Shown here piece by piece: positions 1 to 8,885 of a stretch of 64,000 bases of DNA. This stretch comes from Collinsella bouchesdurhonensis. GTDB taxonomy: Bacteria; Actinomycetota; Coriobacteriia; Coriobacteriales; Coriobacteriaceae. How positions within the stretch are numbered: position 1 is the first letter of the stretch; every line of letters begins with the position of its first letter. The DNA lies in the NCBI RefSeq assembly GCF_900155365.1, contig NZ_LT699739.1:366333-430332 (forward strand). Reading direction: 5' to 3'. The notes below the pieces were generated by a model that saw nothing but the letters and a program-made list of their open reading frames with translations, was not told where the DNA came from and searched no databases. A program made the position numbers and the translations under genes.

Positions 1-901
1 TACAGGCGATATTCTCCCCCGTCACCGGATGCGTAAAGCGAACGCTCCAGGAATGAAGGAACTGGCGATCGAGCCCTAGGTCAGCGTGACCCGCATTGCG
101 CTTGCCGTAAAGCGGGTCGCCCACAAGCGGATGATTGATATGACGCATGTGCACGCGAATCTGATGCGTGCGCCCGGTATACAGATGGCATTCAACAAGC
201 GTGTAGCCATCGTCTCCGCGCTGCGCCTCAAAGCGTTCGAGCACCTGAAACGTGGTAATGGCCTGGCGTGCAAACGGGTCATCGGATACGGCCATCTTCA
301 CGCGGTCGCGCGTGGAGCGAGCGATACCGGTGTTGATGGTTCCAGAATCAAGCGAAATGTATCCGTGGCACAAGGCGATATAGCGACGGTCAAGCGTGCG
401 CGTGCGAATAAGATTTTGCAATTCGCGTTGAGTGTCATCGTCCTTAGCGGCAAGCATGAGACCCGAAGTATCGCGGTCCAAGCGGTGCACAATGCCAGGA
501 CGGTCCTCTCCCTGAACGGTACCCAAATGATCGATTCCGCAATGATATACAAGCGCATTGGCAAGCGTACCCGAATCATGTCCATGAGCTGGATGGCATA
601 CGAGACCACGCTGCTTGGACAAAACAATCAGGTAATCATCCTCATAGCGAATATCCAGAGGAATCGCCTGAGGCACAATCTCGGTAGATTCGTCAACTTC
701 GGGCAGCTCAACAGAAATTCGGTCGCCAGCAGAAACAGCGTATTTCTTAGAAGCGCAGGTCTCACCGTTCACATCGACGGAGCCTGCCTCGAGCAAACGC
801 GCGCAAGCAGAACGCGAGGGCATGCCTGACTGAGCGCCAAGATAGGCATCGATACGCGAGCCGGCATCGGATATATCGACCAAATAATGCATGTCGGCCA
901 T
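1..901 (-). CDS. rluD: Ribosomal large-subunit pseudouridine synthase, RluA/RluD family (3' end outside window)
   Basis: Makes pseudouridine in 23S rRNA. Reading from 901 gives 300 codons without a stop up to the window edge, so the C-terminus is missing. Residues about 12-70 look like an S4 RNA-binding domain. The catalytic motif HRLDRDTSG is at residues 139-147, with D142 as the expected catalytic aspartate. A second conserved stretch, GRTHQIRVHMRH, follows further on. The ATG overlaps the lspA stop by one base (TGATG), so the two genes are probably translationally coupled; the lspA-rluD pair is common in Gram-positives. The family is certain. Whether the target is the RluD position set (1911/1915/1917) or another RluA-family site cannot be told from sequence alone. 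Confidence 0.92.
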   Translation of the reverse strand, partial: MADMHYLVDISDAGSRIDAYLGAQSGMPSRSACARLLEAGSVDVNGETCASKKYAVSAGDRISVELPEVDESTEIVPQAIPLDIRYEDDYLIVLSKQRGLVCHPAHGHDSGTLANALVYHCGIDHLGTVQGEDRPGIVHRLDRDTSGLMLAAKDDDTQRELQNLIRTRTLDRRYIALCHGYISLDSGTINTGIARSTRDRVKMAVSDDPFARQAITTFQVLERFEAQRGDDGYTLVECHLYTGRTHQIRVHMRHINHPLVGDPLYGKRNAGHADLGLDRQFLHSWSVRFTHPVTGENIAC

Positions 902-1491
902 CAAGAGTCACCCTTCTTACGAGCTGCACGCTTTGCTTCGCGCTTGGCGCGCGCCTGGGCATCGCGACGGTTGAGTTCCTCTGTCGCATCGATCTTATTG
1001 GCGGGAGAAAAGAACGTGAACCCGATGAATGCCAAAACAACTCCAACGGTGATGCCGATATCGGCAACATTGAAGACAGGGAAATCGATGAACTCCGTGG
1101 CAAAAAAATCAACAACATAGCCGCACGTCAAGCGATCGATTGCATTGCCCACAGCGCCGCCTACAACCATGGCGAGACCAACAACTTCAAGATGCGAAAG
1201 CAACGGGGTCTTCCATAGGTACCATACCGTAGCAGCGATTACCGCCAAGGCGAGCAGAACAAAAGCTCCGCCCAGGCCCTCACCAAGAGAAAACGCTGCA
1301 CCCACGTTTTGCACATAGAACAGACGAATCACACCTGGTATGAGCTCGGGGCCGGGCACGCCCAAGGCAAGAGCGTTACGCACGACCGCCTTGGTGATCT
1401 GGTCGAGCACCAAAAAGAGAGCGGAAATGCCGGCGGCAGCGGCAAAGCGCCACACACGACTAGGACTCATCTCGGGCTGTTGCTGTTTCAT
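901..1491 (-). CDS. lspA: Lipoprotein signal peptidase (signal peptidase II)
   Basis: Membrane aspartyl protease that removes the signal peptide from diacylglyceryl-modified prolipoproteins. The 196-residue protein has four hydrophobic segments and both catalytic aspartate motifs: NAIDR and FNVADIGIT. The C-terminus is a short Lys/Arg/Ala-rich cytoplasmic tail. I chose the ATG at 1491 because AAGGAG lies five bases upstream; the frame stays open to 1536 but has no ribosome site there. It is preceded by the ileS terminator and overlaps rluD, so lspA-rluD may form a separate two-gene unit. Confidence 0.95.
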   Translation of the reverse strand: MKQQQPEMSPSRVWRFAAAAGISALFLVLDQITKAVVRNALALGVPGPELIPGVIRLFYVQNVGAAFSLGEGLGGAFVLLALAVIAATVWYLWKTPLLSHLEVVGLAMVVGGAVGNAIDRLTCGYVVDFFATEFIDFPVFNVADIGITVGVVLAFIGFTFFSPANKIDATEELNRRDAQARAKREAKRAARKKGDS

Positions 1492-1531
1492 TCGTACTCC
1501 TTGCCAGCAGTTTTTCTGCAAAACCATATCA

Positions 1532-1569
1532 CACAAAAGGGGGTCACCGATGAAATCGATGACCCCTCG
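1532..1569 (-). terminator. Intrinsic terminator after ileS
   Basis: On the minus strand a 12-bp stem (GGGGTCATCGAT / ATCGGTGACCCC, one G-T pair) with a TTC loop is followed by CTTTTGTG. It lies 35 bases past the ileS stop and just before lspA, so it should separate the two transcripts at least partly. Confidence 0.75.
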
Positions 1570-1602
1570 ACACGCACATGAAAGGATGCGGATACGGTAC
1601 CG

Positions 1603-4407
1603 CTATTCCCCCAGCGCGGCGGCGCAACGAGCGCAGATATGCTCATGAGCGCCGTACGTCGCAACATCGGTACGATAGTTCCAGCAGCGGTTACAGCACT
1701 CGCCATCGGCAGGCTCGATCGTAGCGGTCAGCTCGTCACCGGACGTCAGCTCAACGGCAGAGACGATGTAGAACTCGGCAAGGTCGACGGCCTTGTCGCC
1801 GCAAAGCAGCTCATACATCTCGGCAGGAACGGTCGCCTTGACCTTGACCTGTTGGCTCTTGGTGAAGGTACCGGCAGCGCGCGCCTCCTCGAGCGCCTTG
1901 GTGACAACGGAACGAAGCTCAAGCGAAGCCTCGAGAATGCCCTCGAACTCATTAGCCTCTTCAAAAGTGATGGGGCTCTTGTACCAATCGAGCAGTGCAG
2001 CGTACTTTTGGTTGTCCACGATGCCTGCGGGCGCATACGCCATAACCTCGTCTGTGGTATAGGCGAGAATGGGCTGCATGTCGCGCAGCAGCATAGAGAG
2101 CAGCTCTGCAAGGACGGTCTGAGCGCTGCGGCGCTTGAGAGAGCCGAGCTTCTCGCAGTACAGGCGATCTTTCAGAGCGTCCAAATAGACATTGGAGAGC
2201 TCAGTGACCACAAAGTCGTACAGAGCGCGGTAAGCGCGCGGGAACTCATAGGAGGCATAGGCGTCATCGACCTCGGCCTGCACCTGAGTCAGACGAGCAA
2301 CCATGAGCTTGTCAAGCGGCATAAGCTCGTCGAACGCAACGCGGTCATGCTCGGGATCGAACTGCCCCTCAAGCTCGGAAAGCAGGAAGCGATACGTGTT
2401 GCGGAAACGACGATACGCATCGGAGGTACGAGCGAGGATCTCGTGATCGATGGAGACATCAGAGCTGGTATCGACCGAGGATACCCACAGGCGAATGATA
2501 TCGGCACCCATCTCGTCGCAGACCTTATTGGGGTCGATCACGTTGCCAAGCGACTTGGACATCTTGCGACCCTTGCCGTCCAGGGTAAAGCCCTGGGACA
2601 CAACTGCCTTGTACGGGGCAATATCGTTGGCGCCCACAGAGGTGAGAAGCGAGCTCTGGAACCATCCGCGATGCTGATCGGAACCCTCAAGATAGACATC
2701 AGCGGGATACTGAAGCTCGTCGCGATATTCGCAAACAGCCTTCCAGGAGACGCCGGAATCCCACCACACATCGAGAATATCGCGGTCGGTCTTAAGATGA
2801 TGGCCACCGCACTTAGGGCAGACACAGGCGTCGCCCAGATAGCTTGCGGGCTCATCGGTAAACCAAGCATCGGAGCCCTTCTCGTGGAAGAGCTTGATCA
2901 CGGCGTCGAGCGTGTCGTCGTTCATGACCTTCTCGCCGCAGTCGGCACAGGTATAGCTCGGGATAGGCACACCCCAGTTGCGCTGGCGGGAAATACACCA
3001 GTCAGGGCGCTGCTCGACCATGGCACCAATACGATTGGCCGCATGCGCGGGATACCACTTCACATGGTTCTTGATCTGATCGGCAGCAATCTCGCGCAGA
3101 CCGGTCTTGTCCATAGATACAAACCACTGGTCGGTGGCACGGAAAAGAACCGGATGCTTGCAGCGCCAGCAGTGAGGATAGCTGTGCGTGATCTTCTTCT
3201 CCATCACAAGCGTGCCGCGCTCGCGAAGGAACTCGATAATGTGAGGGTTGGCCTCATCGGTATCCATGCCGCTGAAGGGACCACCGCAGCCAAATTCATC
3301 GCCCACGTAGAACTTGCCGTCATCATCGACCGGCATGCAGATATCCATGCCTTCCTTGACGCAAACGTAGTAGTCGTCGGCGCCATGGCCAGGAGAGTTA
3401 TGGACGATACCGGTACCGTCTTCGGTTCCAACGTAATCGGCAAGAAGCGCCACGCCCTCAACGCCATCAAAGACGGGCTGCTTATAGTGCAGATGATAAA
3501 AGACCTCGGCATCGACTACATAGTCGGCGCCGTCGACCTGAACCGGGGTGTACTCCCACCCAAATTGCTCGCAGCAAGAAGGAGCGAGCTTCTCGAGCAT
3601 GATCTCGGCGCGACCGTCGTGTTCAACAGCAACATACTTCTCGCCGGGCTTGAGGGATACCGCCTGGTCGGAAGGAATGGTCCACGGGGTCGTGGTCCAA
3701 ATAATAAAATCGACAGGACCGTCGAAACCCTCCAAGCCCGCAGGCTTGCTCATGAGCTCAAAGCGGACAAAAATCGAGGGGGACGTCTCGTCGGAGTACT
3801 CGATCTCTGCCTCGGCGAGAGCGGTATGGCAATGCTTGCACCAGTGAACGGGCTTATGGCCGCGATAGATCATACCGCGATCGAACATGGCCTTGAAAAC
3901 CTCGATATCGGCAGCGTCATGCTGGTGATACAGCGTCAAGTAGGGATTGTCCCAATCGCCGAGCACGCCCAGACGACGGAAACCCGCCTTCTGGAGCTCG
4001 ATATTCTCGACAGCGAACTCGTTGCAGAGCTCGCGGATCTTCGCCACCGGGGTCTCATTGAACTTGGCGGTACCGAGCTTCTCTTCGACCTTGTGCTCGA
4101 TGGGCTGACCATGGCAGTCCCATCCCGGAACGTAGGGGGTCTCATAGCCCTGCATGGCCTGATAGCGGTTGATGATGTCCTTAGAGATCTTGTTCATGGC
4201 ATGGCCGATGTGAATCGGGCCGTTTGCATACGGAGGTCCGTCGTGTAGGACGAACTTCTTGTGTCCCTCGTTCTTTTTCAAAACCTGCTCATAGACCTTG
4301 TTGTCCTGCCAGTCCTTGAGACGCTTGGGCTCGGACTTGGAAAGACCGGCGCGCATGGGAAACCCGGTCTTGGGCAGGTTCATGGTCTGTTTGTACTCGT
4401 TGGCCAC
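1603..4407 (-). CDS. ileS: Isoleucyl-tRNA synthetase
   Basis: Class I synthetase that charges tRNA-Ile and edits valine. The 934-residue product carries the HIGH-type motif PIHIGHAMNK near residue 65, the editing (CP1) domain in the first half, KMSKS as GRKMSKSLGN near residue 600, and a C-terminal zinc-binding pair CNRCW / CARC, as in the bacterial FPG-ending family. I took the GTG at 4407 as start because AAAGGGG sits five bases upstream; an in-frame ATG at 4455 lies inside the leader beyond the terminator stem and has no ribosome site. Expression is expected to be controlled by the Ile T-box directly upstream. Confidence 0.96.
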   Translation of the reverse strand: MANEYKQTMNLPKTGFPMRAGLSKSEPKRLKDWQDNKVYEQVLKKNEGHKKFVLHDGPPYANGPIHIGHAMNKISKDIINRYQAMQGYETPYVPGWDCHGQPIEHKVEEKLGTAKFNETPVAKIRELCNEFAVENIELQKAGFRRLGVLGDWDNPYLTLYHQHDAADIEVFKAMFDRGMIYRGHKPVHWCKHCHTALAEAEIEYSDETSPSIFVRFELMSKPAGLEGFDGPVDFIIWTTTPWTIPSDQAVSLKPGEKYVAVEHDGRAEIMLEKLAPSCCEQFGWEYTPVQVDGADYVVDAEVFYHLHYKQPVFDGVEGVALLADYVGTEDGTGIVHNSPGHGADDYYVCVKEGMDICMPVDDDGKFYVGDEFGCGGPFSGMDTDEANPHIIEFLRERGTLVMEKKITHSYPHCWRCKHPVLFRATDQWFVSMDKTGLREIAADQIKNHVKWYPAHAANRIGAMVEQRPDWCISRQRNWGVPIPSYTCADCGEKVMNDDTLDAVIKLFHEKGSDAWFTDEPASYLGDACVCPKCGGHHLKTDRDILDVWWDSGVSWKAVCEYRDELQYPADVYLEGSDQHRGWFQSSLLTSVGANDIAPYKAVVSQGFTLDGKGRKMSKSLGNVIDPNKVCDEMGADIIRLWVSSVDTSSDVSIDHEILARTSDAYRRFRNTYRFLLSELEGQFDPEHDRVAFDELMPLDKLMVARLTQVQAEVDDAYASYEFPRAYRALYDFVVTELSNVYLDALKDRLYCEKLGSLKRRSAQTVLAELLSMLLRDMQPILAYTTDEVMAYAPAGIVDNQKYAALLDWYKSPITFEEANEFEGILEASLELRSVVTKALEEARAAGTFTKSQQVKVKATVPAEMYELLCGDKAVDLAEFYIVSAVELTSGDELTATIEPADGECCNRCWNYRTDVATYGAHEHICARCAAALGE

Positions 4408-4455
4408 GAATACCCCTTTCGTATACACGCGGACGCTCTCGCGTCCTTTGGGCAC

Positions 4456-4740
4456 AAAAAATGCGCCCGTCCCTACAAGCTGGGACGAAGCGCTCTCATG
4501 CGGTATAGCCGCTCATGCTCTTCGTTTAACCACCCAGCTTAGATGCACAGGCAACCACGTATGCCTCGCATCCGATACTCGGCTGGCCTATATCGGCGAC
4601 CATCCCGGCGACGCCTACTGAGGATATGCTCCCGTTGGGGCCGCAGCTCCGGGGTGATTTTCATACGGGCGCGCACGTCGAACTTTCAGCCAAGGTCCAA
4701 CTCTCTGATGTGCGCGTATGACCGATTACTCGTCCCCATC
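4456..4740 (-). promoter_or_regulatory. Ile-specific T-box leader of ileS
   Basis: RNA switch that senses uncharged tRNA-Ile. Visible on the minus strand: GATGGGGACGAGTA at the start (stem I base and AGTA S-turn, from 4740), the AGAGAG..GG..GGCTGAAAG distal stem I elements, and GAAAATCACCCC, where ATC at 4658-4656 is the isoleucine specifier and CCCC pairs with the GGGG of the stem base. The T-box core CTGGGTGGTT lies around 4529-4538. AAGCTGGG (4540-4533) can pair exactly with CCCAGCTT (4484-4477) as antiterminator, or the latter can join the GTCCC/GGGAC terminator stem followed by GGGCGCATTTTTT. This supports transcriptional attenuation. The Ile specifier matches the gene it precedes. Confidence 0.9.
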
Positions 4741-4803
4741 AACGCTTAACAGGTTTGTATGCTAGCACGAACGAACAGTGCGAGCATCGATGTTTTACAA
4801 AGC

Positions 4804-4845
4804 AAAAAAAGCGGGACAAAATCGTCGTAGGATTTTGTCCCGGCC
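4804..4845 (-). terminator. Intrinsic terminator after the zinc-ribbon gene
   Basis: Minus-strand stem GGGACAAAATC / GATTTTGTCCC (11 bp, 7-base loop) extended by GC pairs and followed by seven T residues. It ends the transcript of the zinc-ribbon gene just before the ileS leader. Confidence 0.85.
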
Positions 4846-4855
4846 ATATGTCGCA

Positions 4856-5389
4856 TTACTCTGCAGAGGCGTCTTCGCCAAGCTTCTTGCCACACGACAT
4901 GCAGAAAGCATCGCCCTCGACAACAGGAGCGCCGCACGCGGGGCACACGGGACCGACGGTAGATGCAACGGGGGCTTCTGCCTGCTGCTGCGCGGCAAAG
5001 GCATCCTTGATCTCGGCGATAGGTTTGCCGCAACCGGAACAGAACAGATCACTCACGCCCATGCGCGCTCCGCAGAAGGGGCATGCAAATGTGGTGGCAG
5101 CCTGAGCCGCCTGCTGCGCCTGACGCTCAAGCTCATCGAGCTGTGCCTGAAGCGATGCACGCTCGGCATCGACAGCTGCGATGCCATCATAAAGAGGCTC
5201 GCGGCCCAAACGAAACTCAGGAGTATCCTTGGTGACATCATAAAGGCTTGCACCAAGCTGGGCCGCAAGCGCCTGCCGGCGTTTCGCAGCATCGTTCATC
5301 TGCATCTTGATCTTCTGCGTATCCACGGCACGACCAGCGCTAGCCATGCCTCGATTCATAGAGGCTTGAATATCATCAAAAAAGCCCAT
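4856..5389 (-). CDS. Zinc-ribbon protein with an N-terminal helical/coiled-coil region
   Basis: Not a named family that I recognise. The 177-residue protein begins MGFFDDIQ, continues as a charged, Ala/Gln-rich helical segment (about residues 10-100, likely coiled coil), then has two zinc ribbons: CPFCG..CSGCG (about 104-125) and CPACG..CMSCG (about 148-169). No signal peptide or membrane segment. Start at 5389 is supported by GAGAGG upstream; an ATG five codons earlier lacks a better site. It has its own terminator and stands alone between ileS and the alcohol dehydrogenase gene. Double zinc ribbons of this kind often serve as protein or nucleic-acid docking modules; no function is claimed. 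Confidence 0.85.
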   Translation of the reverse strand: MGFFDDIQASMNRGMASAGRAVDTQKIKMQMNDAAKRRQALAAQLGASLYDVTKDTPEFRLGREPLYDGIAAVDAERASLQAQLDELERQAQQAAQAATTFACPFCGARMGVSDLFCSGCGKPIAEIKDAFAAQQQAEAPVASTVGPVCPACGAPVVEGDAFCMSCGKKLGEDASAE

Positions 5390-5517
5390 TGGCATTCCTC
5401 TCATTGCTTATGGATAGAATCCCATTTAATAAGGACACTATGCCACATCAAGGTGAAGTAGTGCTAAATAGCGAGGTTTATCATGGCATCCTGACAGCGC
5501 TGCCCACAGCGCATTCT

Positions 5518-6603
5518 CTAGCTGAGACGTTTGCCAAAAGCGTCGGCGTCCTTGATAGCCTGAGCAAATCTACCGTCGCTAAAGGGCTCGGGGTTGCCCT
5601 GCCTCCATTCGTTGGTAGCATGGGCAGCCTCACAAAGTGCAGGAATAAAGCTCTCATCCAAGCCGACAGCCTCGAGCGTCACCGGGAGGCCGAGTTTCTT
5701 GTTGAAGGCAGCATAGCGAGCAAGATTTTCCTCATCACCGATATAGGCGAGCAAAACGAGGACGCCAAAACTTACGACTTCACCATGAAGATAGCTGCCT
5801 GGGCGGTCAATCGAGCAGCTCGCATTGTAGAAAGCATGAGCGACGCTTGAGTTGTAGTAGAAATCAGTCTGGTTGGTGAGGTTTGAGACATAACCCGTGT
5901 TGACCACGATATCAAGCGCAATCTGTCGCACAGCCTCCGAGCTCGCGCTTGCACGTACATCGGCCAAGCCTTGCTCTCCATAGGTGAAAAGAGGCTCAGA
6001 GCAAGTGCGAGCCAGGGCCAAGCCCAAAGCAGCGGTATGCTCCAAGTTTCCAGCACTGGTGGCATACTCCACCTCGGGTTGCTTTGAAAGCGCGTCACCG
6101 ATACCAGCCCAGAAGTACTCTGCAGGCGCCGCTGCGATAATCGCAGGGTTGATAAAAATGTGGTCGGGACAATGCGGGTAGCTATACCCCTCGAGCGAAC
6201 CGTCGGCGTTGTACACGACGGCGATGGCAGTACCTGCCGAGCAGTTTGAGCAGATGGTGGGAACTGAAAACACTATTTTGTTGAGCTCGATATTCGCCGT
6301 TTTCACCGTATCGATGGCCTTACCGCCGCCGATCGCGAAGAGTACGTCTGCAGCCTGGGCCAAAGGACTGTTAACGATCTTGGCAATATTCTCTCGCGTG
6401 CTGTTCTTGCCGTACACATGACGACCGAGCACTTCGATATCAGTGCCAGCAACTGTAGCCTCGATACCGGGAGCAGCTGCCGCAAGAGCGCGTTCACCAC
6501 CGATTAACATGATCTTTTTAGCCTTATGAAGCGTCAAGACCTCAGGAATCGCATCAAAGCAATCCTCGCCGATCGTGTAGTTGCTCAACTCGACAGTTCG
6601 CAT
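5518..6603 (-). CDS. Iron-containing alcohol dehydrogenase family protein (GldA/HcxA-like)
   Basis: NAD(P)H-dependent group III dehydrogenase of 361 residues. The nucleotide-binding motif GGGKAIDTVKT is near residue 92. Metal ligands of the family are visible as the D in GIGDALSK, and the histidines in VAHAFYNA and YLHGEVVSFG. The overall layout is closest to glycerol dehydrogenase and the hydroxycarboxylate dehydrogenase YbdH/HcxA group; the substrate (glycerol, 2-oxoacid or another short carbonyl) cannot be assigned. ATG at 6603 has GAAGGGC six bases upstream. Monocistronic, with an inverted repeat about 130 bases upstream that may be an operator. Confidence 0.85.
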   Translation of the reverse strand: MRTVELSNYTIGEDCFDAIPEVLTLHKAKKIMLIGGERALAAAAPGIEATVAGTDIEVLGRHVYGKNSTRENIAKIVNSPLAQAADVLFAIGGGKAIDTVKTANIELNKIVFSVPTICSNCSAGTAIAVVYNADGSLEGYSYPHCPDHIFINPAIIAAAPAEYFWAGIGDALSKQPEVEYATSAGNLEHTAALGLALARTCSEPLFTYGEQGLADVRASASSEAVRQIALDIVVNTGYVSNLTNQTDFYYNSSVAHAFYNASCSIDRPGSYLHGEVVSFGVLVLLAYIGDEENLARYAAFNKKLGLPVTLEAVGLDESFIPALCEAAHATNEWRQGNPEPFSDGRFAQAIKDADAFGKRLS

Positions 6604-6730
6604 GGAATGCCCTTCTCGAAACGATAATCGACGGACTCATGAGAGACCGCCACGCTTGCACGCGATGCCATAATTCTGATAACGCACCGCGGCCCACCTG
6701 ACGAAAAACAAATCCTTAACAAACGCCACA

Positions 6731-6750
6731 GCTTCGATACGAATCGAAGC
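6731..6750. promoter_or_regulatory. Perfect 8-bp inverted repeat, candidate operator
   Basis: GCTTCGAT-ACGA-ATCGAAGC: two exact 8-bp arms with a 4-base spacer, in the gap between ftsH and the alcohol dehydrogenase gene and outside the ftsH terminator. It has no T-run, so it is a better fit to a regulator binding site for the dehydrogenase gene than to a terminator. The remaining gap (6604-6730) shows no gene. Confidence 0.4.
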
Positions 6751-6771
6751 GATTTCCAAACCCATGTATAC

Positions 6772-6813
6772 AAAAAATGCCTCGCAGCCTCAAACACGTG
6801 AGGCATGCGAGGC
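6772..6813 (-). terminator. Intrinsic terminator after ftsH
   Basis: Minus-strand hairpin with outer arms GCCTCGCA / TGCGAGGC and an inner GCCTCA..TGAGGC helix, followed by ATTTTTT. It lies about 40 bases past the ftsH stop. Confidence 0.85.
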
Positions 6814-6850
6814 GTGCATCAAAGACGGGACGAAAGTCCCAAGTAATCAA

Positions 6851-8740
6851 TTACTGCGCTTTAGGCATCAGCGGATTCTCGCGCGAAAGAAGCGTCATGA
6901 ACTCCTCGCCGGTAATGGTTTCCTTCTTATAGAGATAGCGAGCAAGCTCGTGCAGCTTGAACTTATTCTCCTTCAAGATCTGCATAGCTCGGGCGTGAGC
7001 TTCCTCAATCAGCTTTACCACCAGGGCGTCCACCTGCTCGGCCGTTCCAGGGGCGCAGGTAAGCGAGGTATCCTGGTTGAGATACTGGTTTTGAACCGTA
7101 CCCAAAGCCATCATGCCAAACTCATCGGACATACCAAAACGCGTGATCATGTTGCGCGCGAGCTTCGTTGCCTGCTCGATATCATTGGCAGCGCCTGTCG
7201 TCATCTCACCGAAGATGAGCTCCTCGGCAGCACGGCCACCGCAGTAGACCGCAAGCTTATCAAGAATCTCCTGCTTGGTCGTCAGGAACTTCTCATCTTC
7301 CTCAACCTGCATCGTGTAACCAAGGGCACCCGAGGTACGCGGCACGATTGTAATCTTGGTGACAGGGGCAGAACCCTTCTGGCGCGCCGCCACGATGGCA
7401 TGGCCGATCTCGTGATACGAAACAACCTGCTTCTCATGATCGGAAAGAACCGTGGACTTACGCTGCTGGCCGGCAATGACCACCTCAACCGACTCTTCGA
7501 AATCATCCTGGGTAGCGCGCTTGCGGCCCATGCGAACGGCACGAAGGGCACCCTCGTTGATGATGTTCGCAAGATCGGCACCGGACGCGCCCGGCGTGGC
7601 GCGCGCGATGGCGGTAAGATCAATTGGCGGCTGCACCTTAACGTCTTTAGCATGAAGCTCAAGGATCGACTTGCGTCCGCTAAGGTCGGGAAGCTCGACG
7701 GGGATACGACGATCAAAGCGACCGGGACGAAGCAGCGCCGGATCCAAGCTGTCAGGACGGTTAGTGGCCGCAAGAACAACGATGCCCTTATGGTTATCGA
7801 AACCATCCATCTCGGTCAAAAGCTGGTTCAGGGTCTGTTCACGCTCATCGTTACCCGAAAGCCCACCGCCATCGCGTTTCTTGCCAACGGTATCGATTTC
7901 GTCAATAAAGACAATACACGGGGCTTTTTCCTTGGCCTGTTTGAACAGGTCACGCACCTTTGCGGCACCACGGCCCACAAACATCTCGACAAATTCCGAG
8001 CCGGAGATGGAGAAGAACGGCACACCGGCTTCACCGGCAACCGCCTTGGCAAGCAGGGTCTTACCAGTACCCGGAGGTCCCACGAGCAGAGCGCCGCGGG
8101 GAAGCTTAGCGCCAATCTCCTCATAACGCTTTGGGTTTTCGAGGAAGTCAACAACTTCCTTCAGGGACTCCTTGGCCTCTTCCTGACCAGCGACGTCCTT
8201 AAATGTCACGCCCACGTCTTTGGAAGCGATCACGCGCGCGCCAGACTTACCAAGACCGCCGCCGCCAAAACCGCCGCCAAAGTTCATCGACGGACCGTCG
8301 TCGCCCATGGCCTTCTTCATCTTACGGTTGAGCCACCAGCCAACAAAGAAGAAGATGGCGATGGGAAGCACCATAGTGAGCAGATAGTACATCATAAGCC
8401 CGGAGTTCTTATCAGGAACCACCGAGGTCAGAGAGGCACCGGCATCGAGCACGCGATCGGTAAAGCCCGAATCGTTGGGGACTCCCACCGTCTTATAGGC
8501 GATATCCTCGCTCTCACCCTTCTTGGTGTAGTAAATCGTGTAGTCGTCCGTGTTGTATTCGACCTTATCGACCTTCTTCTTTTTCAAAGCGGTCACAAAT
8601 GTCGAATAATCTGTCTCGGTGATCTGCTGGGTGCGTCCCAAATTGGGAAACAGCACCGTGCTGAGCACAAGATAGACAACGAACGCGATAAGAACGTAGA
8701 GGATCATATTCCGTCTACGCTTGCGATCATCCATCTCCAT
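6851..8740 (-). CDS. ftsH: ATP-dependent zinc metalloprotease FtsH
   Basis: Membrane-anchored AAA+ protease that degrades misfolded membrane proteins and selected regulators. The 629-residue protein has TM helices at about 12-31 and 116-137 flanking an extracytoplasmic domain, a Gly-rich linker (154-164), Walker A GPPGTGKT (221-228), Walker B IVFIDEID (276-283), the second region of homology [20 protein letters not shown] (325-344), and the zinc motif HEIGH at 443-447 (most FtsH have HEAGH; HExxH is intact). ATG at 8740 is preceded by GGAG eight bases away. Divergent from cobO, with a good promoter candidate in the gap and a strong terminator downstream, so it is monocistronic. Confidence 0.97.
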   Translation of the reverse strand: MEMDDRKRRRNMILYVLIAFVVYLVLSTVLFPNLGRTQQITETDYSTFVTALKKKKVDKVEYNTDDYTIYYTKKGESEDIAYKTVGVPNDSGFTDRVLDAGASLTSVVPDKNSGLMMYYLLTMVLPIAIFFFVGWWLNRKMKKAMGDDGPSMNFGGGFGGGGLGKSGARVIASKDVGVTFKDVAGQEEAKESLKEVVDFLENPKRYEEIGAKLPRGALLVGPPGTGKTLLAKAVAGEAGVPFFSISGSEFVEMFVGRGAAKVRDLFKQAKEKAPCIVFIDEIDTVGKKRDGGGLSGNDEREQTLNQLLTEMDGFDNHKGIVVLAATNRPDSLDPALLRPGRFDRRIPVELPDLSGRKSILELHAKDVKVQPPIDLTAIARATPGASGADLANIINEGALRAVRMGRKRATQDDFEESVEVVIAGQQRKSTVLSDHEKQVVSYHEIGHAIVAARQKGSAPVTKITIVPRTSGALGYTMQVEEDEKFLTTKQEILDKLAVYCGGRAAEELIFGEMTTGAANDIEQATKLARNMITRFGMSDEFGMMALGTVQNQYLNQDTSLTCAPGTAEQVDALVVKLIEEAHARAMQILKENKFKLHELARYLYKKETITGEEFMTLLSRENPLMPKAQ

Positions 8741-8776
8741 TGGCAATACTCCATCTCGAGAATTGTTGATTACTGT

Positions 8777-8806
8777 TTGATACCCTATCGACAATAAGAT
8801 AATCAA
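8777..8806 (-). promoter_or_regulatory. Candidate sigma-70-type promoter of ftsH
   Basis: Minus strand TTGATT (8806-8801), 18-base spacer, TATCAA (8782-8777). Transcription would start about 30 bases upstream of the ftsH ATG. Match is fair, not perfect. Confidence 0.4.
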
Positions 8807-8885
8807 ATTGTTTTCGAAGCGAAGCTCCCCCCAGCGATAAGCTCATAAAGACATATGTCGCGTATACGAAAGGCTCGAGAATACG

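Noticed and set aside
1639-4248. 869-codon open frame on the strand opposite ileS
   Set aside because: Mirrors the ileS codons; no ribosome site and no recognisable domain, while ileS is certain.
6764-8797. 677-codon open frame opposite ftsH
   Set aside because: Covers the ftsH terminator and promoter as well as the gene; translation has no protein-like features.
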